A stretch of 33,541 nt of DNA, from assembly GCA_902812415.1 (NCBI GenBank), contig CADDZJ010000041.1, positions 1 to 33,541 on the forward strand, given 5' to 3'. Numbering within the stretch: the first letter of the stretch is position 1; each line of letters starts with the position of its first letter. Origin of the DNA: Acidobacteriota bacterium (GTDB lineage: Bacteria; Acidobacteriota; Terriglobia; UBA7540). Of the stretch, positions 14,486 to 24,162 are shown piece by piece. The translations under genes and the position numbers were made by a program. Below the pieces are notes generated by a model, which worked only from the letters and a program-made list of their open reading frames with translations, ran no database searches and was not told the origin of the DNA.

Positions 14486-17136
14486 GTGGCAAGATTCGCA
14501 TCAACGATCTGGCGCGCGAGCTGGAGGTAAAGAGCAAGTCCGTGCTGGACTATCTGCACGAACTGGGCTATACGGACAAGAAGTCGCACTCCAGCGCCGT
14601 TGAGGGCGATGTTGCCGATAAGGTTCGTGAACACTTCCAGCGGCTTGCTGAACAGGAACATGTGTCGGAAACAACGCCCACCCCGGAGAAACCCTCACCG
14701 AGCGCGGCGAGCGGCGCTGAGACGGCCGTAAAAACTCAGGCGCCCAAACCCACGCTGCATCATCACGAGGCAGCGCCCCTCAGCCGCACGATTGCGCAAA
14801 TCAAAGCGGATGCGCGGAAAGCGGTGTTGCCGCCGAAGCCTGTGGCGGTTCCGCTGAAACCCGCGCCCGCGGTTGCGGAGAAAGTGAGCAAGCCGGCGGC
14901 TGCCGCCACTCCGCTCACACGTCCCGTAGCTCCGCCATCCAGCGCTCCATCGGGAATCCGCCCTCTTGTCCCCAGCCGTTCCGCCGCGCCCAGCCCCGCA
15001 ACGTCTGCGAAAGTAGGAGGCGTATCGGCTCCTTCGGAAGCTGCGGCGAAGCCGGCTGCCGCCGCAAGCCCTGCGGCGGTGAAAGCGGCCCGGCCGGCTG
15101 CGAAGAAAAGTCCGGCCTCCAATCAGCCGATATATCCTGGTGTGACCAGCCCCCGTCCTGTTGCGCAACGGCCTCTGGTGACTCGCCGCCCGGGTGAGCA
15201 CCGGCCCATGCATCCCACAGCGTCGCGTCCAGCCGCAGGAGCGGGCGCGCGAGTGGCTGAAGGCGAGCGCGCCGTTCGGCAGCAGCCTCGGCCGGCAATA
15301 TCGCCCGGCCATCCGGCTGCGCGAGCGACGCAGCCTGCCGTCCTGTCGAAACCGGCCGCTCCGGAGCCTCTCCCTATCACGCGGAAGATCGTCATCACGG
15401 AAGGCATCTCCGTGAAGGAGCTTTCCGAGAAGCTTGAAGTGCGCGCCAAGGACGTCATCAAACGGCTGCTGGAAAAGGGCATCTTCTCAACCATCAATCA
15501 GACGCTCGACAGTCAGACCGCGCAGGAAATCGCCCATGATTTTGGCGCGGAAGCCTCTGTGATCAGTTTTGAAGAAGAGGTAGTGCAGGAAGTTGAGGAG
15601 ACGGACAAGCCCGAGGATCTGAGGCCCCGTCCGCCGGTGGTCACCGTGATGGGCCACGTCGATCACGGCAAGACTTCGCTCCTTGACGCGATCCGCGAAA
15701 CCAATGTCACGGCGCGCGAAGCCGGAGGCATTACGCAGCACATCGGCGCCTATCACGTGGACGTGAGCGGGCGCAAAGTGGTTTTCCTGGATACGCCCGG
15801 CCACGAAGCCTTCACCCTGATGCGGGCGCGCGGCGCTAAAGTGACCGATGTTGTGGTGCTCGTGGTGGCGGCGGACGACGGCGTGATGCCGCAGACGGTG
15901 GAAGCCATTAACCATGCCCGCGCCGCTAAAGTGCCCATCATCGTCGCCATCAACAAAATCGACAAGCCTGATGCGAACCCCGAACGGGTGAAGAAGCAAC
16001 TTGCGGATTTGAATTTGATGCCGGAAGAATGGGGCGGCGACACGGTGACGGTCGAAGTTTCCGCCAAGCAGAAAAAGAATCTGGACCTGCTGCTCGAAAT
16101 GATCCTGCTCGTGGCGGATCTTCAGGGGATCAAAGCCAATCCCAATCGCCCGGCTTCCGGGACCGTGCTCGAGGCCAAACTTGATCGCGGCCGCGGCCCG
16201 GTGGCCACGGTGCTGGTTGAAAACGGAACGTTGCGCGCTGGCGATACTTTTATTGTCGGCGCGATCTATGGCCGAGTCCGCGCCATGCTGGATGACCGCG
16301 GCCAGCCATGCCTCGAAGCGCCGCCGGCGACTCCCGTAGAAGTCCTGGGGTTGGAGGATGTTCCCCAGGCGGGCGACAAACTGCAAGTCATCGAGGATAC
16401 CGCCAAGGCACGTCAAATTGCCATGCACCGCCAGGCAAAGGTTCGCGAGGCGGCATTGGCCAAGACCGCGCGGTTAACGCTGGACCAGTTGCACCAGCAG
16501 ATTGCCGCTGGCGACGTGAAGGAACTTTCCCTGATTCTGAAGGCCGACGTTCAAGGCTCGGTCGAGGTGCTGACGGAGACGCTCACCAAGCTCAGCGATG
16601 AGAGAGTCAAGGTGAATGTGATCGACGCCGGCGTGGGCGCGATTACAGAAACCAACGTCCTGCTGGCGACCGCATCAAATGCGGTGATTATCGGTTTCAA
16701 CGTGCGGCCTGAACGCAAGGCTGCGGAACTGGCCGCCCTGGAAAAGGTCGATATCCGCCTTTACACGGTCATCTACGAATTGGTAGATGAGATCCGCAAG
16801 GCCAAGGCCGGCTTGCTAGCGGCGAAGTTCAAGGAAACTTCGCTCGGCCACGTCGAAGTCCGCGAAACTTTCCGCATCTCCAAGGTGGGCACGGTGGCGG
16901 GTTGCTACGTTCAGGATGGCAGGCTCACCCGCGACGCCAAAGCGCGCCTGCTGCGCGATAACGTGGTGGTGTACGAAGGACGCATTCGCTCCCTGCGTCG
17001 CTTCAAGGAAGATGTGGCCGAGGTGCGCTCGGGCATGGAATGCGGCATTGCGCTCGAAAACTTTAATGACGTTAAAGTGGGCGATGTGATTGAGGCTTAT
17101 GTGACCGAAAGGGTCACAGAGGAAGCCATCGCCTGA
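14482..17136 (+). CDS. infB: Translation initiation factor IF-2
   Basis: An 884-residue GTPase that places initiator tRNA on the ribosome. An IF2 N-terminal domain ([20 protein letters not shown]) is followed by a long Ala/Pro/Lys-rich linker to about residue 300, then a second N-domain ([20 protein letters not shown]). The G domain has GHVDHGKTS (G1), DTPGHEAF (G3), NKIDKPD (G4) and SAK (G5). Domains II-IV follow, including the [14 protein letters not shown] and [20 protein letters not shown] segments. The start is GTG, inside GTGA shared with the nusA stop, giving translational coupling. Confidence 0.97.
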   Translation: MSGKIRINDLARELEVKSKSVLDYLHELGYTDKKSHSSAVEGDVADKVREHFQRLAEQEHVSETTPTPEKPSPSAASGAETAVKTQAPKPTLHHHEAAPLSRTIAQIKADARKAVLPPKPVAVPLKPAPAVAEKVSKPAAAATPLTRPVAPPSSAPSGIRPLVPSRSAAPSPATSAKVGGVSAPSEAAAKPAAAASPAAVKAARPAAKKSPASNQPIYPGVTSPRPVAQRPLVTRRPGEHRPMHPTASRPAAGAGARVAEGERAVRQQPRPAISPGHPAARATQPAVLSKPAAPEPLPITRKIVITEGISVKELSEKLEVRAKDVIKRLLEKGIFSTINQTLDSQTAQEIAHDFGAEASVISFEEEVVQEVEETDKPEDLRPRPPVVTVMGHVDHGKTSLLDAIRETNVTAREAGGITQHIGAYHVDVSGRKVVFLDTPGHEAFTLMRARGAKVTDVVVLVVAADDGVMPQTVEAINHARAAKVPIIVAINKIDKPDANPERVKKQLADLNLMPEEWGGDTVTVEVSAKQKKNLDLLLEMILLVADLQGIKANPNRPASGTVLEAKLDRGRGPVATVLVENGTLRAGDTFIVGAIYGRVRAMLDDRGQPCLEAPPATPVEVLGLEDVPQAGDKLQVIEDTAKARQIAMHRQAKVREAALAKTARLTLDQLHQQIAAGDVKELSLILKADVQGSVEVLTETLTKLSDERVKVNVIDAGVGAITETNVLLATASNAVIIGFNVRPERKAAELAALEKVDIRLYTVIYELVDEIRKAKAGLLAAKFKETSLGHVEVRETFRISKVGTVAGCYVQDGRLTRDAKARLLRDNVVVYEGRIRSLRRFKEDVAEVRSGMECGIALENFNDVKVGDVIEAYVTERVTEEAIA

Positions 17137-17166
17137 GTCGCGCGGTGAGCTGTTGCAGGTTGCCAC

Positions 17167-17448
17167 ATGCCGGTAGGGCTGCTGACGCTCGAAATCCAGC
17201 TTCCATACGTTCATTCCCTGAAGGAAAAAAGGGCCGTTGTTCAGAGGTTGCTGAATCGGCTTCGTGTGCGATTCAACGTGGCTGTGGCTGAGTTGGATCA
17301 TCAGGATACGTGGCAGCGTGCCCGATTGGGCGTGGTTTCCGTCTCAAGCAGCCAGCCGTTATTGGAATCCTCCCTCCAGCAGGTGCTCGCCGAATCCGAA
17401 AAAATACTGGGCCAGGATGTGGCAAACTACACGCTGGAGTTCTTTTGA
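17167..17448 (+). CDS. DUF503 (YlxP-like) protein
   Basis: A 93-residue small cytosolic protein of the DUF503/YlxP family, nearly always encoded between infB and rbfA. The family pattern is clear: LLTLEIQLPYVHSLKEKRAV, then RLRVRFNVAVAELDHQDTWQ and ARLGVVSVSSS. The family is linked to ribosome assembly by genomic context only, and the molecular role is not established. It lies 30 bases after infB and 71 bases before rbfA in the same operon. Confidence 0.92.
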   Translation: MPVGLLTLEIQLPYVHSLKEKRAVVQRLLNRLRVRFNVAVAELDHQDTWQRARLGVVSVSSSQPLLESSLQQVLAESEKILGQDVANYTLEFF

Positions 17449-17519
17449 GGTTCAGGGTTAGTGTGCAGGAGCGAACGGCGTGGACTCCCTCTACGGTTGC
17501 GCCACAAGGCATTGAGTCA

Positions 17520-17882
17520 ATGTCGGGTCCTTCACATCGCGTCGAACGTCTGGCAGACCAGATTCGCGGAGAAGTGGCGACCGTGATTGCCGAGGACCTG
17601 CGCGACCCGCGCATTGGTTTCGCCACGGTGACGCGCGTGGAATTGAGCGCTGATCTTCAACACGCGCGGGTGTTGGTAAGCGTGCTGGGCGATGCAGCCG
17701 CTCAGGAGCAAACGCTTCAGGGGCTGGTCTCTGCGGCGGGTTACGTACGTCACGCCGTCACCCATCGTCTGCGGATGCGCCGCTCTCCGGAACTGATTTT
17801 CGTTCTGGATCACGGGCCGGAAGAAAGCATTCGCCTGGAAAAGCTTCTTCACAACCTTCATCAGCACGATCACGAAAAATAG
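17520..17882 (+). CDS. rbfA: Ribosome-binding factor A
   Basis: A 120-residue KH-like-fold protein that binds the 30S subunit and helps late 16S rRNA processing, notably in the cold. Motifs are RVERLADQIRGEVATVIAED, LRDPRIGFATVTRVELSADL and a YVRHAVTHRLRMRRSPELIF segment, ending in LEKLLHNLHQHDHEK. The ATG at 17520 is chosen because homology begins right after it; AAGG ten bases upstream is only a weak ribosome-binding site. The frame is open further upstream, overlapping the DUF503 gene, but that part looks like non-coding sequence. Confidence 0.93.
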   Translation: MSGPSHRVERLADQIRGEVATVIAEDLRDPRIGFATVTRVELSADLQHARVLVSVLGDAAAQEQTLQGLVSAAGYVRHAVTHRLRMRRSPELIFVLDHGPEESIRLEKLLHNLHQHDHEK

Positions 17883-17952
17883 CGCAGGCTCATTTTGGGG
17901 GGCTGCGGCCTGCCAGCTTCGTTAGACACTTAGGTTGGGCAGCATAATACAG

Positions 17953-17980
17953 TGATCCTTCGCTTGCGTTCAGGATGACA
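17953..17980 (-). repeat. TCATYCTGA-type intergenic repeat, copy 2
   Basis: On the minus strand it reads TGTCATCCTGAACGCAAGCG, then AAGGATCA. It lies between rbfA and truB and ends inside the open frame ahead of the truB start, showing that the 5' extension of that frame is repeat sequence rather than protein. Confidence 0.5.
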
Positions 17981-18007
17981 AACAACGGGTCTGCGCGGCG
18001 GCGCACT

Positions 18008-18937
18008 ATGGAACAGGAAATTTCCGGGGTTCTGGTCATTGACAAGCCGGCCGGTTTTACCTCGCACGACGTGGTGGCCAGAGTGCGCCGCATCCTCAAC
18101 ATCCGTCGCGTGGGTCATTTCGGCACGCTGGATCCGTTTGCCACTGGCGTGTTGCCTCTCTCGGTGGGCAAAGCCACGCGTTTTGCGCAGTTCTATTTGA
18201 AATCGCGCAAGGCTTATGAAGGAACCATCCGTTTTGGTTTTGCAACCGACACCTACGACGCCACCGGCCAGCCGATTTCCGAGACGGTCAGTGAACGCCC
18301 TGCGCGGGAAAGCCTGGACAAAGCCTTTCAGGAGTTCACCGGAAGAATTCAACAGACGCCGCCGCCTTTTTCAGCCAAGCGTGTGGACGGGGTGCGCGCC
18401 TATGAACTGGCGCGGAAGCATCAGGAAGTTTCGCTGGCGCCGGTGGGGGTGGAAATCTATGCGCTGGAGCTTCTGAATCTTGATGCTGAAAACGGCGTCG
18501 CGCGGTTTGCCGTGGAATGCTCCGGCGGCACTTACGTTCGCTCCCTTGCCCATGACATCGGCAAGCGCGCGGGTTGCCCGGCTCATCTCGCTAGCCTGCG
18601 CCGCACCGCCGTCGCGGAGTTCCGTGAAGACCGCTCGTTTACGTTGTCGAAACTTGAGGAACTTGTCGGCGAAGGCCAGTTGATGAAAGCTATGGTTCCT
18701 CTTGAAGCCCTTCTGCCGGATTGCCCCGAATTGGTAGTGCGCGGGCGCGAAGAAAAGGACATTCGGCACGGCCATCCTTTTGAGCTTGCGCAGGCGTTCA
18801 ATCCACAACGCGGCATTCGCCCTGGCCGGTCTCCCATCATGACTGTCCTCAAAGTCCTCAACGCCGACCGCCGCCTTATTGCCATCGCTCGCCATGTTTC
18901 AGGCAGCGTCTACCATCCCGATCTGGTCCTGGGTTAA
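18008..18937 (+). CDS. truB: tRNA pseudouridine(55) synthase TruB
   Basis: A 309-residue enzyme converting U55 in the T-loop of tRNAs to pseudouridine. The catalytic aspartate is Asp42 in GHFGTLDPFATGVLPL. Also seen are GVLVIDKPAGFTSHDVV, the KAYEGTIRFGFATDTYDATG strand, TPPPFSAKRVDGVRAYELAR, VECSGGTYVRSLAHDIG, and a C-terminal PUA-like domain. The frame is open to 17975 but those 11 residues come from an intergenic repeat, so the ATG at 18008 is used; neither start has a clear Shine-Dalgarno sequence. It closes the rimP operon. ribF, which often follows, is absent here. Confidence 0.95.
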   Translation: MEQEISGVLVIDKPAGFTSHDVVARVRRILNIRRVGHFGTLDPFATGVLPLSVGKATRFAQFYLKSRKAYEGTIRFGFATDTYDATGQPISETVSERPARESLDKAFQEFTGRIQQTPPPFSAKRVDGVRAYELARKHQEVSLAPVGVEIYALELLNLDAENGVARFAVECSGGTYVRSLAHDIGKRAGCPAHLASLRRTAVAEFREDRSFTLSKLEELVGEGQLMKAMVPLEALLPDCPELVVRGREEKDIRHGHPFELAQAFNPQRGIRPGRSPIMTVLKVLNADRRLIAIARHVSGSVYHPDLVLG

Positions 18938-18998
18938 GGCTTGCCGCGAAGAAGGGATAACCGGCGAAGAGATCGGAATGACGCGTTTCGGAGATGCC

Positions 18999-19013
18999 TT
19001 TCAGCAGCCTGTT
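18999..19013 (+). repeat. Degenerate end of the CAGCAG-type element
   Basis: TTTCAGCAGCCTGTT matches the right end of the element at 120-308 (TTTCAGCAGTCTGTT, 302-316) with one difference. No partner end is recognisable nearby. Confidence 0.3.
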
Positions 19014-19205
19014 CAGGCATCGAACCTTGCCATGAAATCGTAGATCTTCCCGCCTTGCCCTTCCTCAATATCAGGGAAATTGGCCCTGAAACTCGCGCTC
19101 CGGCTGATGCGCTTGGTACAATGAAAGTCCTGGCCGCAATCGATTGATGTCGGGTTGAGAATTCCCATCCCGAACCTGGGCAGCCCTTCAACAACTTTGT
19201 CATCC

Positions 19206-20414
19206 ATGAGTACGCTCACCAAAACCGAAGTCTCAACCTTATTCACCCGGACTCAGAAGAAGATGCTTTTCGCCCTGGCGAGCGCCGTGGGTCTGCGGAT
19301 GCTGGGGTTGTTTCTGGTGCTTCCGGTCTTCACTCTTTATGGTCTGGAATTCACGCACTCGCGTTTCCTGGTGGGCACCGCGTTCGGGTGCTATGGAATC
19401 GCCGTCGCATTCACGGCCATTCCCATGGGACGCCTTTCCGACCACATCGGTCGACGCAAGGTGTTACTGCTCGGCATGACGATTTTTGGCGTGGGTTCCG
19501 CCCTGTGCGCGATCCCAGCCTGGTTTCCCGCTTCCATGCGAATCGGCGTGCTGATTGTCGGGCGTTTTATTCAGGGGTTGGGAACCATCAGCGCCGCAGC
19601 GTTTGCCACCGTGGCTGACTACGTTCCCCTTGAAAAACGCTCAACCGCAAACGCCATCCTCGGCATTCCCATCGGCGTGGCATTTGCTTTGGGAGTGATC
19701 GGCGGCCCGCTCATCGCCGGCTTTTTTCAAGTGGAATCGGTCTTCTGGCTAACCTCTGTGCTTGCCTTCGCCACGGTGTGGCTGCTGGCGCGCAATCTGC
19801 CGGATACGCCTCCGCGCCCGGAAGCCGTTGCTCCCGTCCGCGAGGTGCTGCGCGCCAAGCCTTTGCTGACGCTCGATGCGTGCGGCTTTCTCATGAACGC
19901 TTTCATGACATCCTTCTGGTTCTATCTTCCGCTCATTCTGATCCGGCAGCATCATCTGAAGATGACCCGTTTTTATATCGTCCTGCTGCCCATGCTTTTT
20001 CTGAGCGCCCTCACCATGTTTGGATTTTCGCGCAGCGCGGATCGCGGCCTGGGCAAACCGGCGGGGACGCTCGCTTTCCTGCTGATGGCCGCAAGCGGAT
20101 TGCTGCTCTTCCGGCCGGGATTCATCGGCCTCAACCCCGCGCATCTTGCCGCGGTGCTGGTTCCCGGATCGCTGTTCTTTATGGGGTTCACAGGGCTCGA
20201 ACCTATCCTGCCCAGCCTTGTCAGCAAACACGCGCATGAGACCGCTTACGGCACGGCGCTCGGGTCATTTCAGACGCTTCAATATTTCGGCAGCTTCGCA
20301 GGAGGCGCACTGGCCGGAGCCTTTTCCAACTTCCCAAGCTGGATTCCGATGACCTTCCTGATCGTGTTAGGGCTTCTTGGGTTTGTCCTTATGCTTTTCA
20401 GCCCCCACAATTAG
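19206..20414 (+). CDS. MFS transporter (YajR-like drug/solute exporter)
   Basis: A 402-residue inner-membrane protein with about twelve hydrophobic segments. The MFS motif A loop between helices 2 and 3 is GRLSDHIGRRKVLLLG. Helix 1 (LRMLGLFLVLPVFTLYGLEF) and IVGRFIQGLGTISAAAFATV with ADYVPLEKRS correspond to motifs B and C of multidrug-type antiporters. Helix 1 is close in my memory to the YajR group. The frame can be opened at a TTG (19155), but the ATG at 19206 is more natural; no Shine-Dalgarno sequence is seen for either. It is 268 bases after truB and probably separately transcribed. Substrate unknown. Confidence 0.88.
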   Translation: MSTLTKTEVSTLFTRTQKKMLFALASAVGLRMLGLFLVLPVFTLYGLEFTHSRFLVGTAFGCYGIAVAFTAIPMGRLSDHIGRRKVLLLGMTIFGVGSALCAIPAWFPASMRIGVLIVGRFIQGLGTISAAAFATVADYVPLEKRSTANAILGIPIGVAFALGVIGGPLIAGFFQVESVFWLTSVLAFATVWLLARNLPDTPPRPEAVAPVREVLRAKPLLTLDACGFLMNAFMTSFWFYLPLILIRQHHLKMTRFYIVLLPMLFLSALTMFGFSRSADRGLGKPAGTLAFLLMAASGLLLFRPGFIGLNPAHLAAVLVPGSLFFMGFTGLEPILPSLVSKHAHETAYGTALGSFQTLQYFGSFAGGALAGAFSNFPSWIPMTFLIVLGLLGFVLMLFSPHN

Positions 20415-20445
20415 CGCCCAATGGCTGATTTAAAAAGCTGGGGAA

Positions 20446-20909
20446 CTATGCCCCGGATTTAGCAGGTTCTGTCCCTGCATGCAAGACGGCCTCAATATCC
20501 CGCGCCGCCTGGCTCAAGAGATAGTCCATCGCCACCTCATGAGCCACTCGGGACCTGGTTTCACATCAGAAAGCACGCTCACATAGAAGGCGTCCATTGC
20601 CGTCTTGTCGTCGCCGTGGCGCACAATCGTATAGAGGGTGCGCTTCTCCAGGCCTCCAATCCCCACCTCGCCCAAAGAGGCGCAACTAAACCTTCCAATC
20701 TTCTTCTGAGAAGGCAGGAAGAAATAGGAGGTGAGGAACGGATCCGCGCAAAGAGTGAGATGAATATCGGTTTGCTCCGCCGATTCATCTATCCTGGGAA
20801 CTGCAAGCAATTGCGGCTTTCCCAGTGGTTCAGAATTTCCGGCGAAAGCAAATGCATATTCATTCTCGCTTTCAAACCCCCAGGATCGGCTTGCGCTGCC
20901 GGATGCCAT
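20446..20909 (-). pseudogene. Frameshifted unknown protein remnant
   Basis: From ATG 20909 the frame runs 131 codons to a stop at 20514, ending in the unnatural WLMRWRWTIS. A one-base shift near 20540 instead gives a coherent tail, AHEVAMDYLLSQAARDIEAV then LHAGTEPAKSGA, stopping at 20446. That is how a gene with a single frameshift reads. The body includes IHLTLCADPFLTSYFFLPSQ and KRTLYTIVRHGDDKTAMDAF, which I do not recognise. There is no clear ribosome-binding site and an in-frame stop lies just upstream of the ATG, so the N-terminal part may be lost too. It could also be an intact short gene with a chance downstream frame. Confidence 0.45.
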
Positions 20910-20990
20910 TCTTCAACGGGAGGAAAACTTTTCGCCGCTCGAAGGGCAACTGAATGTTGCGCGGGAGATCAAGCCTGACATTTTCATGGA

Positions 20991-21170
20991 TTATTCGTCA
21001 TAGTCTGTGCTGCTCAGCCCGAAGAGCGCTGTCGGATGATGAGGGTTCAACTGAAGCGCGCTCTTGTATTCTGCTTCTGCCGGCTTGAAGCGCTGATTTT
21101 CACGGTATAAATCCGCCAGCAACAAATGAATGCGAAATAAATCAGGTGAAGCCTGTTCCCTAAAAGCCAT
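20991..21170 (-). pseudogene. Tetratricopeptide repeat fragment (59 residues)
   Basis: A short minus-strand frame encodes LFRIHLLLADLYRENQRFKP followed by AEAEYKSALQLNPHHPTALFG, one and a half canonical TPR units with the expected L-x-x-L-Y and A-x-x-x-Y/F-x-x-A-L-x-L-x-P spacing. A stop lies directly before its ATG and another after DYDE. The lack of both flanks makes it a likely surviving piece of a larger TPR protein, in line with the permease tail next to it. Confidence 0.5.
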
Positions 21171-21425
21171 CTACGGCTGGCATGGCTGTGAGTTCAACCA
21201 AGCAGGCGTCGTCTCACTGATAGCGCCTGCCGGACTCAGGTTAAGCGAGCAGGCGGAAGCAATCGCGCCAGACTTTGGCCAGCAAAGCGCTTTGTCGATA
21301 TATCCCGCGGGCCGTGCGGCAATTGAAGCAAACACCGAGATGGGTATACGGCGAGGGAGATGGCTACACCAGTGAAAAATGCGCTGAACCGATGAGCAAC
21401 GCGGCGGCGCAGTTTACCAGCGCGC

Positions 21426-21479
21426 TTATTCGTACCGCAGAGCCTCGATAGGGTTGAGGAGAGCGGCCCCACAACCTCC
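21426..21479 (-). pseudogene. C-terminal remnant of an ADOP/MacB-type ABC permease
   Basis: The minus strand encodes AALLNPIEALRYE followed by a stop. NPIEALRYE at the extreme C terminus is the hallmark of ADOP/FtsX-like permeases that are abundant in Acidobacteriota. Upstream of about 21479 the frame no longer resembles a permease helix, so only the end survives. Confidence 0.55.
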
Positions 21480-21529
21480 TTTCAGTGGCATGGATCTGCC
21501 ACGCATCATAATCAATTGGCAAAAACCTC

Positions 21530-21556
21530 TTGACAACCGATAAGACACAATATAAA
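21530..21556 (+). promoter_or_regulatory. groES-groEL promoter
   Basis: TTGACA (21530-21535) is a perfect -35. A TATAAA at 21551-21556 gives a 15-base spacer; the overlapping ATAAAT or TAAATT give 16-17. The -10 abuts the CIRCE operator, so a bound repressor would block the polymerase. Confidence 0.75.
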
Positions 21557-21583
21557 TTAGCACTCTAGGCATGAGAGTGCTAA
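21557..21583. promoter_or_regulatory. CIRCE operator (HrcA binding site)
   Basis: TTAGCACTC-N9-GAGTGCTAA, an exact match to the CIRCE consensus. HrcA binds this element to repress chaperonin genes and releases it on heat shock. It overlaps the transcription start region of groES-groEL. The hrcA gene is not in the window. Confidence 0.97.
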
Positions 21584-21626
21584 CCTCACTTAAAAACCAA
21601 ATTTTTCATGCTGCAAATCTTTGGAC

Positions 21627-21672
21627 CTGCGGTTTTCCATAACAGAAGCCAAGTTTGATTGGAAAGCCGCAG
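21627..21672 (+). promoter_or_regulatory. Hairpin in the groES 5' leader
   Basis: 21627-21638 pairs with 21661-21672 over 12 positions (CTGCGGTTTTCC with GGAAAGCCGCAG), one of them G-U, with a 22-base loop. It lies between CIRCE and the AAGGAG site (21695-21700). It does not cover the ribosome-binding site, so a role in mRNA stability is more likely than a thermometer. Confidence 0.45.
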
Positions 21673-21707
21673 CTAACATAAATCCATGTCAGGAAAGGAG
21701 ATAGAAG

Positions 21708-22028
21708 ATGACTGTAAGACCTCTTCATGATCGGATCCTGGTGAAGCGCATCGAAGAGAAGGAAACGATCAAAGGCGGTATTATCATTCCAGATACAGCT
21801 AAGGAGAAGCCCCAAGAGGGCGAAGTGATTGCGGTGGGCAACGGCAAAAAGACGGAAGAGGGCAAAGTTGTTCCCTTGGATGTGAAGGCTGGCGACCGGA
21901 TTCTCTTTGGCAAATATTCCGGGACAGAGATCAAGATTGAAGATGAGGAATACCTGATCCTCCGCGAGGACGAGGTGCTCGGGGTCATTGAAGCCGCGAA
22001 GCATTCCGCCGCAGGAGGCAAGAAGTAA
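21708..22028 (+). CDS. groES: Co-chaperonin GroES
   Basis: A 106-residue cytosolic lid of the GroEL chamber. [20 protein letters not shown] with [18 protein letters not shown] is the mobile loop region, and [20 protein letters not shown] is the conserved C-terminal beta-strand block. AAGGAG lies seven bases upstream of the ATG. It is first in a two-gene operon with groEL, under CIRCE control. The tail after EVLGVIEA (KHSAAGGKK) is a few residues longer than in E. coli. Confidence 0.97.
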   Translation: MTVRPLHDRILVKRIEEKETIKGGIIIPDTAKEKPQEGEVIAVGNGKKTEEGKVVPLDVKAGDRILFGKYSGTEIKIEDEEYLILREDEVLGVIEAAKHSAAGGKK

Positions 22029-22042
22029 CCACGCGATCGATC

Positions 22043-22069
22043 TCCCGCCTACCAAGATTTCGGGCGGGA
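22043..22069 (+). promoter_or_regulatory. Hairpin between groES and groEL
   Basis: TCCCGCC (22043-22049) and GGCGGGA (22063-22069) form a 7-bp GC-rich stem in the 106-base gap, with no T-run. In some bacteria a hairpin at this place marks processing of the bicistronic mRNA, allowing unequal groES and groEL levels; the same role here is inference. Confidence 0.45.
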
Positions 22070-22131
22070 AAAGCAAATCATCCCAATCCCCTCGTTTTAT
22101 CGAGGAGGCCAAACGAATTTGGAGGTAGTGA

Positions 22132-23820
<1,689 letters not shown>

Positions 23821-23854
23821 AGACAGAAGGCGGAAAGCCGTAAGCAGCATGCTG

Positions 23855-23891
23855 AAAGGGCGGAGAAGAAACCTCCGCCCTTTTTCTTTTT
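23855..23891 (+). terminator. Intrinsic terminator of groES-groEL
   Basis: AAAGGGCGGAG (23855-23865) and CTCCGCCCTTT (23873-23883) make an 11-bp perfect stem with a 7-base loop, followed by TTTTTCTTTTT. Confidence 0.93.
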
Positions 23892-24162
23892 GTGTCAGAG
23901 AGCTTTCGTCAGGGCGCTGCCCAGTGCGCCTCTAGAATCTCCGATTTCAGATTTGCGATTCCAAGAAGCACGGTCATTCCCCGCAGACTGCTCTCACAAA
24001 GACGGGAATCTCTATGCAGCTATTTCCCGCCTTTGGATTCCCGCTTTCGCGGGAATGATATCGCTCAGTGGACAACATGCTTGCTGATTCCGATGCATAC
24101 TGTCCGGTTTCGAGAAATCGGTGTCCGGAAACGGACGCTGGGATTGTTCTTCCAAGAACAGT
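23892..24162. other. Intergenic region with a small palindromic repeat
   Basis: No gene is visible between the groEL terminator and the end of the minus-strand GH13 gene. The only structures are the ATTCCCGC hairpin at 24037-24056 and a partial related string (CATTCCCCGC near 23974). Confidence 0.5.
24037..24056. repeat. ATTCCCGC-TTTC-GCGGGAAT palindromic repeat
   Basis: An 8-bp perfect stem with a 4-base loop. This ATTCCCGC...GCGGGAAT palindrome is the same type as the dRS3 repeat of Neisseria and similar intergenic palindromes of many bacteria. Here it lies downstream of two convergent genes. Confidence 0.6.

Larger units (their letters stand above)
20415..21507. other. Gap with gene remnants on the minus strand
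   Basis: About 1.1 kb without an intact gene. It holds, on the minus strand, a frameshifted unknown ORF, a TPR fragment and the last codons of a permease, each listed separately. The segment 20910-20990 is open on both strands and cannot be assigned. Confidence 0.6.

Noticed and set aside
15487-16428. 313-codon minus-strand frame opposite infB
   Set aside because: Antisense shadow of the IF-2 G-domain coding region.
19013-19246. Minus-strand 77-codon frame ending in KIYDFMARFDA
   Set aside because: It overlaps the MFS start, has no ribosome-binding site and matches no family I know; the ending may be a remnant but cannot be shown.
20910-20990. Plus-strand frame ending in AREIKPDIFMDYSS
   Set aside because: It looks somewhat coding, but so does the opposite strand; it is too short to decide.
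21236-21472. 78-codon minus-strand frame overlapping the permease remnant
   Set aside because: The permease end is in a different frame; this one shows no family features.
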